The translations under genes and the position numbers were made by a program. A stretch of DNA of 34,542 nt from Bacteroidales bacterium (GTDB lineage Bacteria; Bacteroidota; Bacteroidia; Bacteroidales; WCHB1-69), in NCBI GenBank assembly GCA_017454945.1, contig JAFTCA010000055.1:1-34542 (forward strand), in the 5' to 3' direction. Below the pieces are notes generated by a model. The model was not told the DNA's origin. It did no database searches and was given only the letters and a program-made list of their open reading frames with translations. Shown here piece after piece: positions 1 to 9,200 of the stretch (its first letter is position 1; each line of letters starts with the position of its first letter).

Positions 1-131
1 GAATAACAATGGATTACGATTGTTTTTTTAATATGTTTAACGACATATTAACGCAAATGGGGAAATTAGGTGCAAAATTTGGCTGATTTTTGCTTGTATT
101 TATTTGATTGTTAGAGAGAAATAATTAGAAG
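1..131. other. AT-rich flank, no gene seen
   Basis: No coding region is visible here. There is an AT-rich inverted repeat at 28-51: 9-bp arms (28-36 and 43-51) around a 6-base loop. In neither direction is it followed by a clear T-run, so I do not call it a terminator. It lies downstream of the von Willebrand A gene. Confidence 0.5.
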
Positions 132-911
132 TCACCTTATAAAAGAAACTAAATCCGTATCATTTGCTTGATAGATAACACCTCTGGCTCCTTGCTCACA
201 AACAACCCCATACTTTGATTCCGCCTCTTTTCTGTATGATTCGGGAACTATTGTTGATATGTTGAAAAGGAAACGTGATTCAGCATTGTCACATGCTTCA
301 TCATTCAGAGGAAATTTTATCACATCACAACCATTCCCAATCATTATATTAAAGATTGATACTTTCCCGTCTTTCGTATTTAATGCTTTAATTTGTTCAA
401 CTACAGCCTCCGTTTGTTTTATACAGTTTTCTAAATCAAGTTGATTGTAATAAGGGTGTCCATCTGATATATTTATAATAACAGGGGCGGGTTTGTCAGG
501 ACAAGTAACTATCCATTTTTCAACAATATCCTTAGCCATTTCAAAAGCAGCCTTCATATTAGTTGCGCCATCTTCGTATATAGGTTTAATCCACATGGGC
601 ACATTATCTTCATATTCTGGGACATCCATTTGTTCAATTTCACTTAAATATCCTGAAAGAAGACAACTCACATTGTGATTATAACCAATTACCGCTATAT
701 GACATCTATCTTTTATCTTAAACCCAGAGGAATTTCTGTTAATAATGTCATCAATCAATACATTAAGAGCCTTACATGCAAATTCAGAACGACTTTCATT
801 ATTTACGTATGGTTGTGTCATAGAGCCTGATTGATCCAATAAAAAAATAATCAATCCTGGATGTGCAGAACTCCATTTCATTACGTGGTCATGCATAAAA
901 TTAAAATTCAT
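132..911 (-). CDS. von Willebrand factor A domain protein (TerY/YegL-like), 259 aa
   Basis: This is a single vWA domain filling the whole protein. The metal-ion-dependent adhesion site is intact: D26-x-S28-x-S30 in LLDQSGSM, T117 in EDGATN and D150 in ISDGHP. No signal peptide or membrane segment is seen, so it is probably cytoplasmic, as in the TerY/YegL-type vWA proteins. In other bacteria such small vWA proteins are often encoded beside a PP2C phosphatase and a Ser/Thr kinase, or in tellurite-resistance-like clusters; any partner here would lie left of position 1 and cannot be seen. The gene is visibly more AT-rich than gltX or the other housekeeping genes, which may point to transfer. The start gives a clean domain beginning; M6 is an alternative. 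The ligand and role are unknown. Confidence 0.8.
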   Translation of the reverse strand: MNFNFMHDHVMKWSSAHPGLIIFLLDQSGSMTQPYVNNESRSEFACKALNVLIDDIINRNSSGFKIKDRCHIAVIGYNHNVSCLLSGYLSEIEQMDVPEYEDNVPMWIKPIYEDGATNMKAAFEMAKDIVEKWIVTCPDKPAPVIINISDGHPYYNQLDLENCIKQTEAVVEQIKALNTKDGKVSIFNIMIGNGCDVIKFPLNDEACDNAESRFLFNISTIVPESYRKEAESKYGVVCEQGARGVIYQANDTDLVSFIR

Positions 912-1273
912 TTATTAAGTTAATATTATCTCATAGACATCACTCTCAACACCTTTTGGGCGTTGTCGATTTCAATTTTGAAATTTTCCGGATTTCGAGC
1001 AGCCAAAGAAAGCGAAAACGCCTTTTATGTCAAGAAGTTAATTCTATACTTATTCGATCTATCAGTAATTGTAGATAATGTAGTTTAAAAAAGTTGAATT
1101 AGTGTGCAAAAATAACAAATTTTGATTGCAAATCACAATAGATTCTCAAAATGTTCAAGAAATAATCTAAAACAAAGCAGGAAAATTTCTCGAAAATCAA
1201 GATAACGCCGTTCCCTTTAAAATCACCGGACGCAAGCATTACGTCCACACTAATCATCATTTGTTTTCACTCC
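912..1273. other. 362-bp gap with promoter and a possible gene remnant
   Basis: AT-rich spacer. It holds the likely promoter of the vWA gene (1107-1138). On the plus strand, a 49-codon stretch without ATG is open from 1171 to a stop at 1318-1320, running into FISUMP protein 1 antisense; its first half reads like protein (for example NAVPFKITGRKHYVHTN) and could be a decayed gene fragment. Nothing else is recognisable. Confidence 0.4.
1107..1138 (-). promoter_or_regulatory. Putative Bacteroidetes-type promoter of the vWA gene
   Basis: Reading the minus strand, TATTTTTG (1107-1114) matches the TAnnTTTG -7 consensus. A TTG -33 element lies at 1136-1138, 21 bases upstream. This leaves a leader of about 190 nt before the start codon. 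Confidence 0.45.
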
Positions 1274-2518
1274 TCACTTCACACACCTCACCGAATGTCC
1301 GCAGCTGCGGCTGTAACTGAAGTCGTAGAGGCTGCCGCTGGCTGACAATAACTGGCGATAGAAGGCGGTTCCGGCGCCGTCGGCACTGGAAGTCCAGAAG
1401 CAGGCGTCGGTGCCCCGGCCCGCAAATTGTCCATTTTTGAGATAACCAGCGGGCAATGCGGTAAAGCCACTGGCATTATCAGCAGCCGTGTTCGGCGCTA
1501 CCCAATGGCTGGAACCCGATTCTTTGAGTGCTCCACCAGCAGTTTGAGCACCACCTAATGTTTCGCCTAACAAATTCCACTCGGCAGCCGAGGGCACGTG
1601 CCATCCTGCGGGACAAACGCCCTGCACACTCTCCTGCCCCGCCTCTCGCACTGTGGCTGGCCAGTTGTACAGCAAGCCGTATTCATTGGCATCGTCAGCA
1701 CTTTGATTGTAACGATAAAAATAGCCCTCCGTCTCCGAAGTCATGCTGCCGCCTTCAACTATCGGCGTTCCGTCTGCGTAGTGGGTGGTGCGTAAATTTT
1801 CTCGCAACCAGCATTGGCCGCCAAATTCCACCACATTGTAAACATTTCCGTCATAGTCGGTTACCGTCAGTGTGCCACACGTGCGCAAGAGCGTCAGCGA
1901 ATGTTCCACTTCGACCAAACGGCGCTCTAACTGACCAGCAAGACTGTCCAAACGGGCTTGAGTAGCCACCTCCGGGCGATGCTGTATTCTATTCCACTCA
2001 ATTGAATCAATATGCATCTTCATCGCTTCAAACTTCTGGCTCTTAGCATTATATATCAGCGCATCGCCATCCTTCACTTTGGCCACGTCTATATAGGTCA
2101 CAGCATCGGCTACAAAAGCGTACGGAACCGACACCAGCGCCGTGGCGTTCATCGAGTAACTCCAGTTGTACTTGCAAGTGGGGTCGTAGTCAACCTTGAA
2201 GTATTTCGGAGCACCTGTCCAATCAACGGCATTAAAACTTCCAATAGTCACAAAATCAGGCATTTGCCCAATCTGAAAGGCAAAAGAGCCGAAACCATTG
2301 GTGGTCACCGTCCTGATTTCCTGATAGACCGTCTCTCCGCTGGCCGAGCCTTCCAATATGGAGAAACGCACCAGCATGTTAGTGTTGGCCATAGACATTC
2401 CGCGCGTGTCGCGGGCAACAGCCTGGAAATTCACTGCCTGAGGCACTTGCGCCCACAGATGCATCGGCAACCATAGTGCACAAAGACAAAAAATGAAACG
2501 CAAGAGAAATTTAGACAT
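1274..2518 (-). CDS. Secreted FISUMP-domain protein, 414 aa
   Basis: A Sec signal peptide (about residues 1-24, ending HLWAQ) is followed by an N-terminal domain (about 27-135) of a kind common in secreted Bacteroidetes proteins (VNFQAVARD ... FAFQIGQ). A short coiled stretch follows (about 165-208, LDSLAGQLERRLVEVEHSL). The C-terminal FISUMP domain (about 215-414) carries the typical DYDGNVYNVVEFGGQCW, HYADGTPI and a closing SVRCVK. The function of FISUMP domains is not established; they are surface or secreted modules expanded in Fibrobacter and Bacteroidetes. No lipobox and no type IX sorting domain are visible, so it probably ends up periplasmic or exported. The gene stands alone between repeat-rich spacers. 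A paralogue with the same C-terminal domain but a lipid anchor is at 20278-21081. Confidence 0.8.
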   Translation of the reverse strand: MSKFLLRFIFCLCALWLPMHLWAQVPQAVNFQAVARDTRGMSMANTNMLVRFSILEGSASGETVYQEIRTVTTNGFGSFAFQIGQMPDFVTIGSFNAVDWTGAPKYFKVDYDPTCKYNWSYSMNATALVSVPYAFVADAVTYIDVAKVKDGDALIYNAKSQKFEAMKMHIDSIEWNRIQHRPEVATQARLDSLAGQLERRLVEVEHSLTLLRTCGTLTVTDYDGNVYNVVEFGGQCWLRENLRTTHYADGTPIVEGGSMTSETEGYFYRYNQSADDANEYGLLYNWPATVREAGQESVQGVCPAGWHVPSAAEWNLLGETLGGAQTAGGALKESGSSHWVAPNTAADNASGFTALPAGYLKNGQFAGRGTDACFWTSSADGAGTAFYRQLLSASGSLYDFSYSRSCGHSVRCVK

Positions 2519-2574
2519 AGCTGAAAATTAAGAAGTTAAGAAACTAAGGAGTCAAGGGTTATGAAGGATTAAAT

Positions 2575-2616
2575 GAATAGTGAATAGTGAATAGTGAACA
2601 GTTAATAGTTAATAGT
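2575..2616. repeat. Heptamer tandem tract (GAATAGT/TAATAGT)
   Basis: Six consecutive 7-bp units: three GAATAGT, then GAACAGT, then two TAATAGT. It sits between FISUMP protein 1 and gltX with no coding potential. It belongs to a set of 7-bp-period tracts found in many spacers of this window. Confidence 0.8.
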
Positions 2617-2647
2617 TAAGGAACTAAGAAACTAAGTAGCAATGTAT

Positions 2648-2696
2648 TTGTTCTTTGTTCTTCGTTCTTTGTTCTTTGAATTCTGAATTCTGAATT
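2648..2696. repeat. Heptamer tandem tract next to the gltX stop
   Basis: Seven contiguous 7-bp units: TTGTTCT twice, TCGTTCT, TTGTTCT, TTGAATT and CTGAATT twice. The tract ends exactly at the gltX stop codon (2697-2699). It would form the first part of the gltX 3' untranslated region. Confidence 0.8.
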
Positions 2697-4211
2697 TCAT
2701 ATCCTAATCACTTCTATCGCCTTTTGCATACGGTTAATCACCTCCTGCGGGCCGAGAATATCAACAATTTCAAAGAGGTCGGGACCTTTGGCGGCACCCA
2801 CCAGCGAAATGCGGAAACTGTTCATTATCTGTCCCATATTCAGCTCGTTCTGCTGGATGTAGTCCATCACCTTGTCGTGGGCTGTCTGCTTGTCAAACGG
2901 AACTACGGAGCCGATAATCTCTGCGATTTTTGTCAGGTGGGCTCCCGTGCCGGGTTTCCATCTTTTTTTCACAGCCTGCTCATCATAGTTTTCGGGAGCC
3001 TCGAAGAAATAGTGGCTCTGGTCCCAAAGTTCACGCGTAAAGTAAATTCGCTCTTTGATCAACTCAACCACGCGGGTCACTTTTGAATCGTCGGCCTTAA
3101 TACCTTTGCCTTCAAGGACTTTCTGAAATTCTGCTACCAGCTGGTTTACAGGTATTTGTTGCACATAGTGATGGTTGAACCATTTGGCCTTTTCAGGGTC
3201 GAACTTGGCACCCGACTTGCTAATCTTCTCCAATGAGAAGAGCTGAATCAGTTCGTCCATGCTCATAATCTCCTGCTCGGTGCCAGGATTCCATCCCAAC
3301 AGAGCTAGCATATTGATAACTGCCTCAGGCACATAGCCGTTTTCGCGATAACCCGATGAGACCTCGCCACTCTTGGGATCGGTCCATTGCAGAGGAAAAA
3401 CGGGGAAGCCAAGACGGTCGCCGTCGCGCTTGCTGAGTTTACCATTGCCATCCGGCTTGAGCAGCAGCGGCAAATGAGCAAATTGGGGCGCCTCCCAACC
3501 AAAAGCCTTGTAGAGCATCACGTGCAGCGGTGCCGAAGGCAGCCACTCCTCTCCTCTAATCACATGAGTAATTTCCATGGTATGGTCATCCACAATGTTG
3601 GCCAAGTGATAAGTGGGCATACCGTCAGACTTATATAAAACTTTATCATCCAGCGTATTGGAGTTAATCTTTACAATGCCGCGAATCAAATCTTCCACCA
3701 CAATTTCGGTATCGGCAGGAAACTTGAAACGTACCACATAAGGAACTCCCGAATCCAAACGGCCTTTTACTTCTTCTGCGCTAAGTGTCAGAGAGTTGCA
3801 AAGTGTACCGCGCGTATGCAAATCGTACTGGAAGTTCTTCTTGGCAGCTTCAGCTTCTTTGCGGCGGGCATCCAGTTCTTCGGGAGTGTCGAATGCGTAG
3901 TAAGCCCAGCCGTTCTCAATAAGCTGGTCGGCGTAGGCTTTGTACATCGACTTCCGCTCCGACTGCTTGTACGGTCCGAATGGGCCACCAATATGGACTC
4001 CTTCGTCGAATTTAATTCCCAGCCACTGGAATGCTTCTATGATATATTCTTCAGCGCCCGGCACAAAGCGGGTACGGTCGGTATCCTCAATACGCAGAAT
4101 CATTGTTCCGCCGAATTTCTTGCAAAACAGATAGTTGTACAATGCTGTCCGCACGCCACCGATGTGAAGCGGTCCTGTGGGACTTGGGGCAAAACGCACT
4201 CTTGGTTTCAT
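2697..4211 (-). CDS. gltX: Glutamate--tRNA ligase, 504 aa
   Basis: GluRS charges tRNA-Glu with glutamate in the cytoplasm and feeds both protein and tetrapyrrole synthesis. The class I signatures are clear: a HIGH-type HIGG at residues 16-19 within [11 protein letters not shown] and a KMSKS-type KLSKR at 258-262. [10 protein letters not shown] (39-48) is the usual glutamate-pocket segment. The C-terminal half is the helical anticodon-binding region, and the length fits bacterial GluRS. The start codon is 22 bases downstream of the stop of the preceding TPR/membrane protein gene, so the two are probably cotranscribed. There is no room for a separate promoter outside that gene. Its 3' end abuts a heptamer tract rather than a hairpin terminator. 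A tRNA-Glu(CUC) gene, one of its substrates, lies at 29721-29794. Confidence 0.97.
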   Translation of the reverse strand: MKPRVRFAPSPTGPLHIGGVRTALYNYLFCKKFGGTMILRIEDTDRTRFVPGAEEYIIEAFQWLGIKFDEGVHIGGPFGPYKQSERKSMYKAYADQLIENGWAYYAFDTPEELDARRKEAEAAKKNFQYDLHTRGTLCNSLTLSAEEVKGRLDSGVPYVVRFKFPADTEIVVEDLIRGIVKINSNTLDDKVLYKSDGMPTYHLANIVDDHTMEITHVIRGEEWLPSAPLHVMLYKAFGWEAPQFAHLPLLLKPDGNGKLSKRDGDRLGFPVFPLQWTDPKSGEVSSGYRENGYVPEAVINMLALLGWNPGTEQEIMSMDELIQLFSLEKISKSGAKFDPEKAKWFNHHYVQQIPVNQLVAEFQKVLEGKGIKADDSKVTRVVELIKERIYFTRELWDQSHYFFEAPENYDEQAVKKRWKPGTGAHLTKIAEIIGSVVPFDKQTAHDKVMDYIQQNELNMGQIMNSFRISLVGAAKGPDLFEIVDILGPQEVINRMQKAIEVIRI

Positions 4212-4233
4212 AATTTCTTCTTTTTTAATAGTT

Positions 4234-6018
4234 TTATTCTATAGTTATTTTCTCATTAACAAATTGAATATCATGTGCTTTCAAGGTCTCGCGCATATCT
4301 CGCGATATCTTACGATTCTTGCAGCCGTAAGTCAAGGCGGTAATCACATCGCCTAAGTAGATGACTGCCGAAGCACTTGCACAGATTATAGCACTCCACT
4401 TCCAACGGTTGGCCTGTTTCTGGTAAAGCGGCTGTTTTCTGCTACCTTCCGGTTCTTTCAAGTATTTGTCATGCTGTTGCTTATAAAAGATGTAGGATGT
4501 AATGCCAGCACCTACGAACACGGGGAAAGTGACGAACGCGGTCCATCCTTTGGAGCCGTGGGTGGCAGCCAACGTACCCGCACTCGGCCAGAGCATAGAA
4601 TAGAGCATGGCTTCGGGACCGACAGTCTTGTATTTATAGAGACTTACGTTGTGGAAATGATTGTTGTCCACGGCTTTCTCTTTCACATACAACGAGTAAC
4701 GGCCTATCGGAAACTCATCTTTAGCCAGTTGTTTACTAACGATTTCGGCGGTTGATGTCATCAGGCGACCGTCGCCCACCACGATGCGACCTTTTTTCTT
4801 CTTTTGGGCAATCACATCTCGCGTGTTCCACCAAATCAGAAAATCACGCGACGTAAGTGACGAAACGGCAACACCTTCCAAGCGTGTCGAGGTGAGATAC
4901 GGTGACATGAGCAGCGGCTCCATAAAGGTCGGCATCGGGTCCGATTCGGGATAATAGACCCACTCGCTCCTATTGATACCCAGCGTGTCGAAAGCCACAT
5001 TCATCTTAAAGCGCAAGCGACCGGCATCAGCGCCGTCAACGTGCTTATTCAGACCTATTTGCAACTGATCCAGAAGTGTCTTGTAGGGCATTGGATTCAG
5101 CTGACTGTAGTCGTAAATAGTGGTTTTGCGGGCTTTCAGTACCGCGTCAATTCTATCCAACTGAGCCAACGAACTTAACGCTGTTTCATTGTTCGGCTCC
5201 AACTTAAGCACCTCATTGTACTGGAGACGAGCTTCGTTGTAGCGGCGGATGGCCAACAGCTGGTCGCCTTCAAGCAACAAGCTTTTCACCTTCTTGTTTT
5301 TAATCTCCACCTCAACGATAGAAATCTTGCGCTTTACCTCCTGATCGTACGAAGGCACCATGCCGAGCACGCTCTTTAAGCCAACGATGGCAATCTCGTA
5401 TTGCTCCAATTTACGCAGCGAATCGGCCTTATCCAGCGCCGTTTGCACAGCCAATAGGCGACGACGCTGCAATTCAATCTCATATTGCTGACGTTCCTTA
5501 ATACGGTTTATCTCGCGAGTGATTTCATCGGGATTGTAGTATCTGATATGGTAGGTCGGTTTGATACCTCCTGATTTCCAAAACACTATAGAGCAAAGCG
5601 AGTTCTTCTTATAAGTGGTTTTCGATGAATCGGACTCGATGGCCACGCGCGAGCATTCATTTTCAATTTGCTGACGCACAAAATTATAGCAATCTTCAGC
5701 CACCTGTAACTCAAGCATATTGCTATAGAGAGAATCATTCCAATAGAATTTCAGGAAGATGTCGTCATAGCTCATGGTGTATTTCCATGATTTAGAAGCA
5801 AAACGCACCGTGTCACCATCTACAATGAAGCGGTCGTTCTTGTTTTCCAGCACGGGCAGCCATTTTTCATAATCCATGATGACGCCCACACTATTCACAT
5901 TCGAGAGATAGATTTGATAGATCTGGTCCGTTTTCAGACAGCCGCCAGAAACCTGTCCGGCTGCGGTGCCGAACAAGCAAAAGAGCAAGCAGAAAAGCCA
6001 AAATCGTCTCAATCTCAT
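4234..6018 (-). CDS. Exported TPR-like protein with C-terminal membrane segments, 594 aa
   Basis: I do not recognise a named family. A signal peptide is visible (about residues 1-22, hydrophobic core [14 protein letters not shown]). Residues about 165-295 are helical, with a basic coiled stretch ([18 protein letters not shown]) and two TPR-like units, the second being [20 protein letters not shown] followed by [13 protein letters not shown]. The central part (about 300-480) looks beta-rich. Two hydrophobic helices at about 490-514 and 541-564 are separated by a polar loop, so the protein is probably anchored in the inner membrane with most of its chain in the periplasm. It is the first gene of an apparent operon with gltX (22-bp gap). 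That pairing suggests constitutive expression but says nothing clear about function. Confidence 0.75.
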   Translation of the reverse strand: MRLRRFWLFCLLFCLFGTAAGQVSGGCLKTDQIYQIYLSNVNSVGVIMDYEKWLPVLENKNDRFIVDGDTVRFASKSWKYTMSYDDIFLKFYWNDSLYSNMLELQVAEDCYNFVRQQIENECSRVAIESDSSKTTYKKNSLCSIVFWKSGGIKPTYHIRYYNPDEITREINRIKERQQYEIELQRRRLLAVQTALDKADSLRKLEQYEIAIVGLKSVLGMVPSYDQEVKRKISIVEVEIKNKKVKSLLLEGDQLLAIRRYNEARLQYNEVLKLEPNNETALSSLAQLDRIDAVLKARKTTIYDYSQLNPMPYKTLLDQLQIGLNKHVDGADAGRLRFKMNVAFDTLGINRSEWVYYPESDPMPTFMEPLLMSPYLTSTRLEGVAVSSLTSRDFLIWWNTRDVIAQKKKKGRIVVGDGRLMTSTAEIVSKQLAKDEFPIGRYSLYVKEKAVDNNHFHNVSLYKYKTVGPEAMLYSMLWPSAGTLAATHGSKGWTAFVTFPVFVGAGITSYIFYKQQHDKYLKEPEGSRKQPLYQKQANRWKWSAIICASASAVIYLGDVITALTYGCKNRKISRDMRETLKAHDIQFVNEKITIE

Positions 6019-6067
6019 ATTTTACGCGTCATTTGACTGCCTTATAAGGCATTATACAAAAAACGTG

Positions 6068-6075
6068 CAAATATA
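6068..6075 (-). promoter_or_regulatory. Putative -7 box for the TPR protein-gltX operon
   Basis: TATATTTG on the minus strand matches TAnnTTTG and lies about 50 bases upstream of the start at 6018. No convincing -33 TTG is seen at the expected distance. Confidence 0.4.
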
Positions 6076-6127
6076 CAATAAATTGTGATATATGAGGGGA
6101 TTCTACCTGTTTCTACAAGCTACGATT

Positions 6128-6182
6128 ATCTGCGCTCATCTGCGTGTTCTGCGGGAATTTAAAAAGCCCGCGGATCTCGCGG
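6128..6182. repeat. GC-rich intergenic repeat with 10-bp period and inverted repeats
   Basis: TCTGCG recurs three times at roughly 10-base spacing (6128-6155). Two inverted repeats follow: GCGGG (6151-6155) with CCCGC (6167-6171), and CCGCG (6168-6172) with CGCGG (6178-6182). The spacer is otherwise AT-rich, so this block stands out. It resembles dispersed intergenic repeats of other bacteria rather than a gene. Confidence 0.5.
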
Positions 6183-6203
6183 ATTTACGCGGAAAAGCGT
6201 CAC

Positions 6204-6239
6204 AAAAAAGTAGGAACGAACAACTTTCGCCCCTACTTT
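6204..6239 (-). terminator. Rho-independent terminator of the flavo-iron-sulfur fusion gene
   Basis: Reading the minus strand, AAAGTAGGGGCGAA (6226-6239) pairs with TTCGTTCCTACTTT (6207-6220): 14 pairs including two G-U, with a 5-base loop. A run of six T covers 6204-6209. It lies 25 bases past the stop codon at 6264. Confidence 0.8.
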
Positions 6240-6263
6240 CAATTTTCAGTTTTCAGTTTCTTC

Positions 6264-9200
6264 CTACTGGAAGGCGTTCTCGCTGAGGCCATCGCCGCTG
6301 AGAGCCAGACGACTCATATAGGCGGGATATTCGCGACCGAGGAGCTTGTCCACATAGATCTTGGCCAGATATTGACCCAGCATGAAACCGTGGCCACGCA
6401 TGCCGACCAGCAATCCGTGATCAGGATCGACAATGTAACGAGGCTCGGTGTAATAGCCAGCCCAAGTGGCCTGGAAGCTGACATTCTTCAACTGCGGAAT
6501 CCAATCTACAAACATCTCAGCACAAACCTGCAAGAACTCTTTCGTGTTGTATTTCAACTCCTTACCTGCCTGCTGGCTGTCAAATTGCGGCGATGCACAC
6601 CCGATAATCTGTCCCGTTTCGGCAAACTGCTGTCCATAAACGGCCGAGAAACCCTTGTATTTGCGGCGGTCGATGAGCATGTCGAGCGAGTCGCCATCTT
6701 TACCCAACATAGGAAGACGATGTGTAATAAACGCCTGATGCTTAATTGGATACAAGCCAATTTCAAGACCCAACTGCGATGCAAACTTGCTGGCTTGCGG
6801 TCCTAACGAATTGACAAAGTGTTCGCAATGGTATTCCACATATTCCTTATCATGATTGTAAACCAATGCCATGAAGCCCTTGTCGGTCTTGCGAACCTCC
6901 ACCAAACGGGTATCTTCAAGCAGCACTCCACCGTGTTCTATGGCAATATTCCTGATGTAGTTGATGGTGGGGCCAGGTGTAGCCTGCCAGCACTCAGTGG
7001 TGATGCAGGCTGCTTGATAGGTGTTCAAGTTGGGATTGAAATAAGGTGAAACTTCTTTTACAAAGTCTTTTTTATCAACCATATAGCCATTCGACCAGCC
7101 CAACGACTTCTCCAATGCCACATAGTTGGCTTCGTCGTGGGCAAAGCTAATGTAGCGGGTGGGCTTATAGTTGATGTTGGTCACTTTCTGGATAGACTCG
7201 AAGATGGCGCGGTTATGAACGGCGATATCGGCGATTTCGGGCACCGAGAAGCCAGGACGGCCACCACCGATGCAACGCCATGACGAGCCACGCTCGGCAT
7301 TACAGAGCACCACCTTCTTGCCTGCTTCGGCGAAATAGCGGAACAAGCCGCTACCGGTGATACCACCACCAGCCACGAAGACGTCGCACTGCACTTTCTT
7401 GGTCGGCGTGCCATTCACGGTGGTAACAAACTTTTCAGGACGCGGGTCGGGACACAACTCGCCGATATTGAGCTGCGAAGAGAGAGGGCCACGCGGTGTA
7501 GCATCACCAACGACCTCCACGCCGTAGCCAGCCAGCAGCTGTTTTACGCGCGGGATACAGCGTTTGCCACGACACGGCCCCATACCAATACGGGTAATGT
7601 GTTTCAGTTCGTCAACCGAAATGATCTTCTTGCCTTTCACAGCAGCAAGGATCGTATCTATCTGAACGTCATCGCAATGGCAAACGTAGGCGGGTGCTTC
7701 GTCCTTGGCGGGCACCTCGTGCCATACCAGCGGCTTCGGGTAACGGTCTTTCAGTACGAAACCCGTTACATCGAGCAGTGCTTCGCCCTCAATGTTAAGA
7801 GCCTTAACGCGAGCCACATGCGTCTTATTTTCGCCACGAGTAATCTTTTCAATCACGCCTTCGCCAATATTCTTTCCGGCATCGTTAACCAGATAAACTT
7901 CGGCATTCTCTTCTGCATCGTATTCAAACGGCAGATAGAGCAGATTTTTCGGCACATTGTAGCCAAACAATGCCAAGCCAGGACAGTGATTAACGCACTT
8001 CATACAACCGATACACTTGGTGTAGTCGATTTGCGGCACGCTGCTGGTTGACGACTTGGTAATAGCGCCTTGTGGACAAGCGAACGAGCAGGGATTGCAG
8101 GCAAAGCCGTAGAGGCAGTCGGCCATCACAAACGGTTTGGCCAATCTTTCGGCTGTGGGACGATTGGGCTTATCCAGCACTCTCACAGGATGTTGCTGCG
8201 AGTCGATATAGTCGCGCGAAACAGCCAGGTAATCGTCGTAGTTGAAGCGTTTGCCCAGCGCTTGAGCAATTTCCATGGCGGCCTGTTTGCCACGGAGCAC
8301 AGCGCAAGTACCCTCTCCCACTCTGGTGGCATCGCCCACACCGTAAGTATTTAAGCCAAAGGTTACTTTTCCTTTTTCAAGAATCAGATTATCAGGTTTT
8401 AAACCTGTACAAATATTAATCAAATCAATATCTTTGATAATGCGCTCTGTGCCGGGCACGGGCTTGAAGTTCTTGCACTCAGCAATCACAGCACCCACCA
8501 CGCCAGTATGATCTTCATTAGGAATAGCTTCCAGCAAGGTGTGTGAAGTGATGATAGGAATACCGAGACGGCGAACACGGTTGGCCTGTACGGGGAAACC
8601 ACCTTCATGGTCCATTGCCTCAACAATAGCCACCACTTGTGCGCCAGCCTGCATGGCCTGATAAGATGTCAGGTAACCGATGTTGCCGGCACCGATAGTG
8701 AGGATGCGCTTACCCAGCAGGGTGTGTTGCAAGTTCATCATCTTTTGCACCACGGCAGCCGTGTAAACGCCTGGCAGGTCGTCGTTTTTGAAAGTGGGCA
8801 TAAACGGAAACGCTCCCGTAGCCACTACCAGATGATTGGCATCCACATAAAAGATGGTGCCATCATTTATATTCTTCACAGCAATACGCTTGCCTTCCAA
8901 GATGTCCCAAACTGTGCTGTTGAGCATAATGCCCGAAGGATCGTCGCCAGCCAACGTTTTAGCGATGTCAAAGCCACGCATGCCGCCATATTTCTGCTCT
9001 TTCTCGAAGAAGAAGAACTGGTGGGTCTGCATCGTAAACTGACCACCAATCTGGTCGTTATTGTCGATGACGATATTGGGAATGCCAAACTTGTTGAGTT
9101 GCTCACGGCAGGCCAGGCCTGCAGGTCCTGCTCCGATGATGGCTACTTCAGTCTTGTAAATAGTTGGCTGTCCGTTTGTTGAAGCCGTATGGCTGTCAGA

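Noticed and set aside
28..51. AT-rich inverted repeat as terminator of the vWA gene
   Set aside because: In the direction of that gene it is followed by A bases, not T, and the stem has almost no GC.
6144..6806. 220-codon plus-strand frame antisense to the fusion enzyme
   Set aside because: Most of it is the shadow of a strongly supported gene, and the start lies in repeat sequence.
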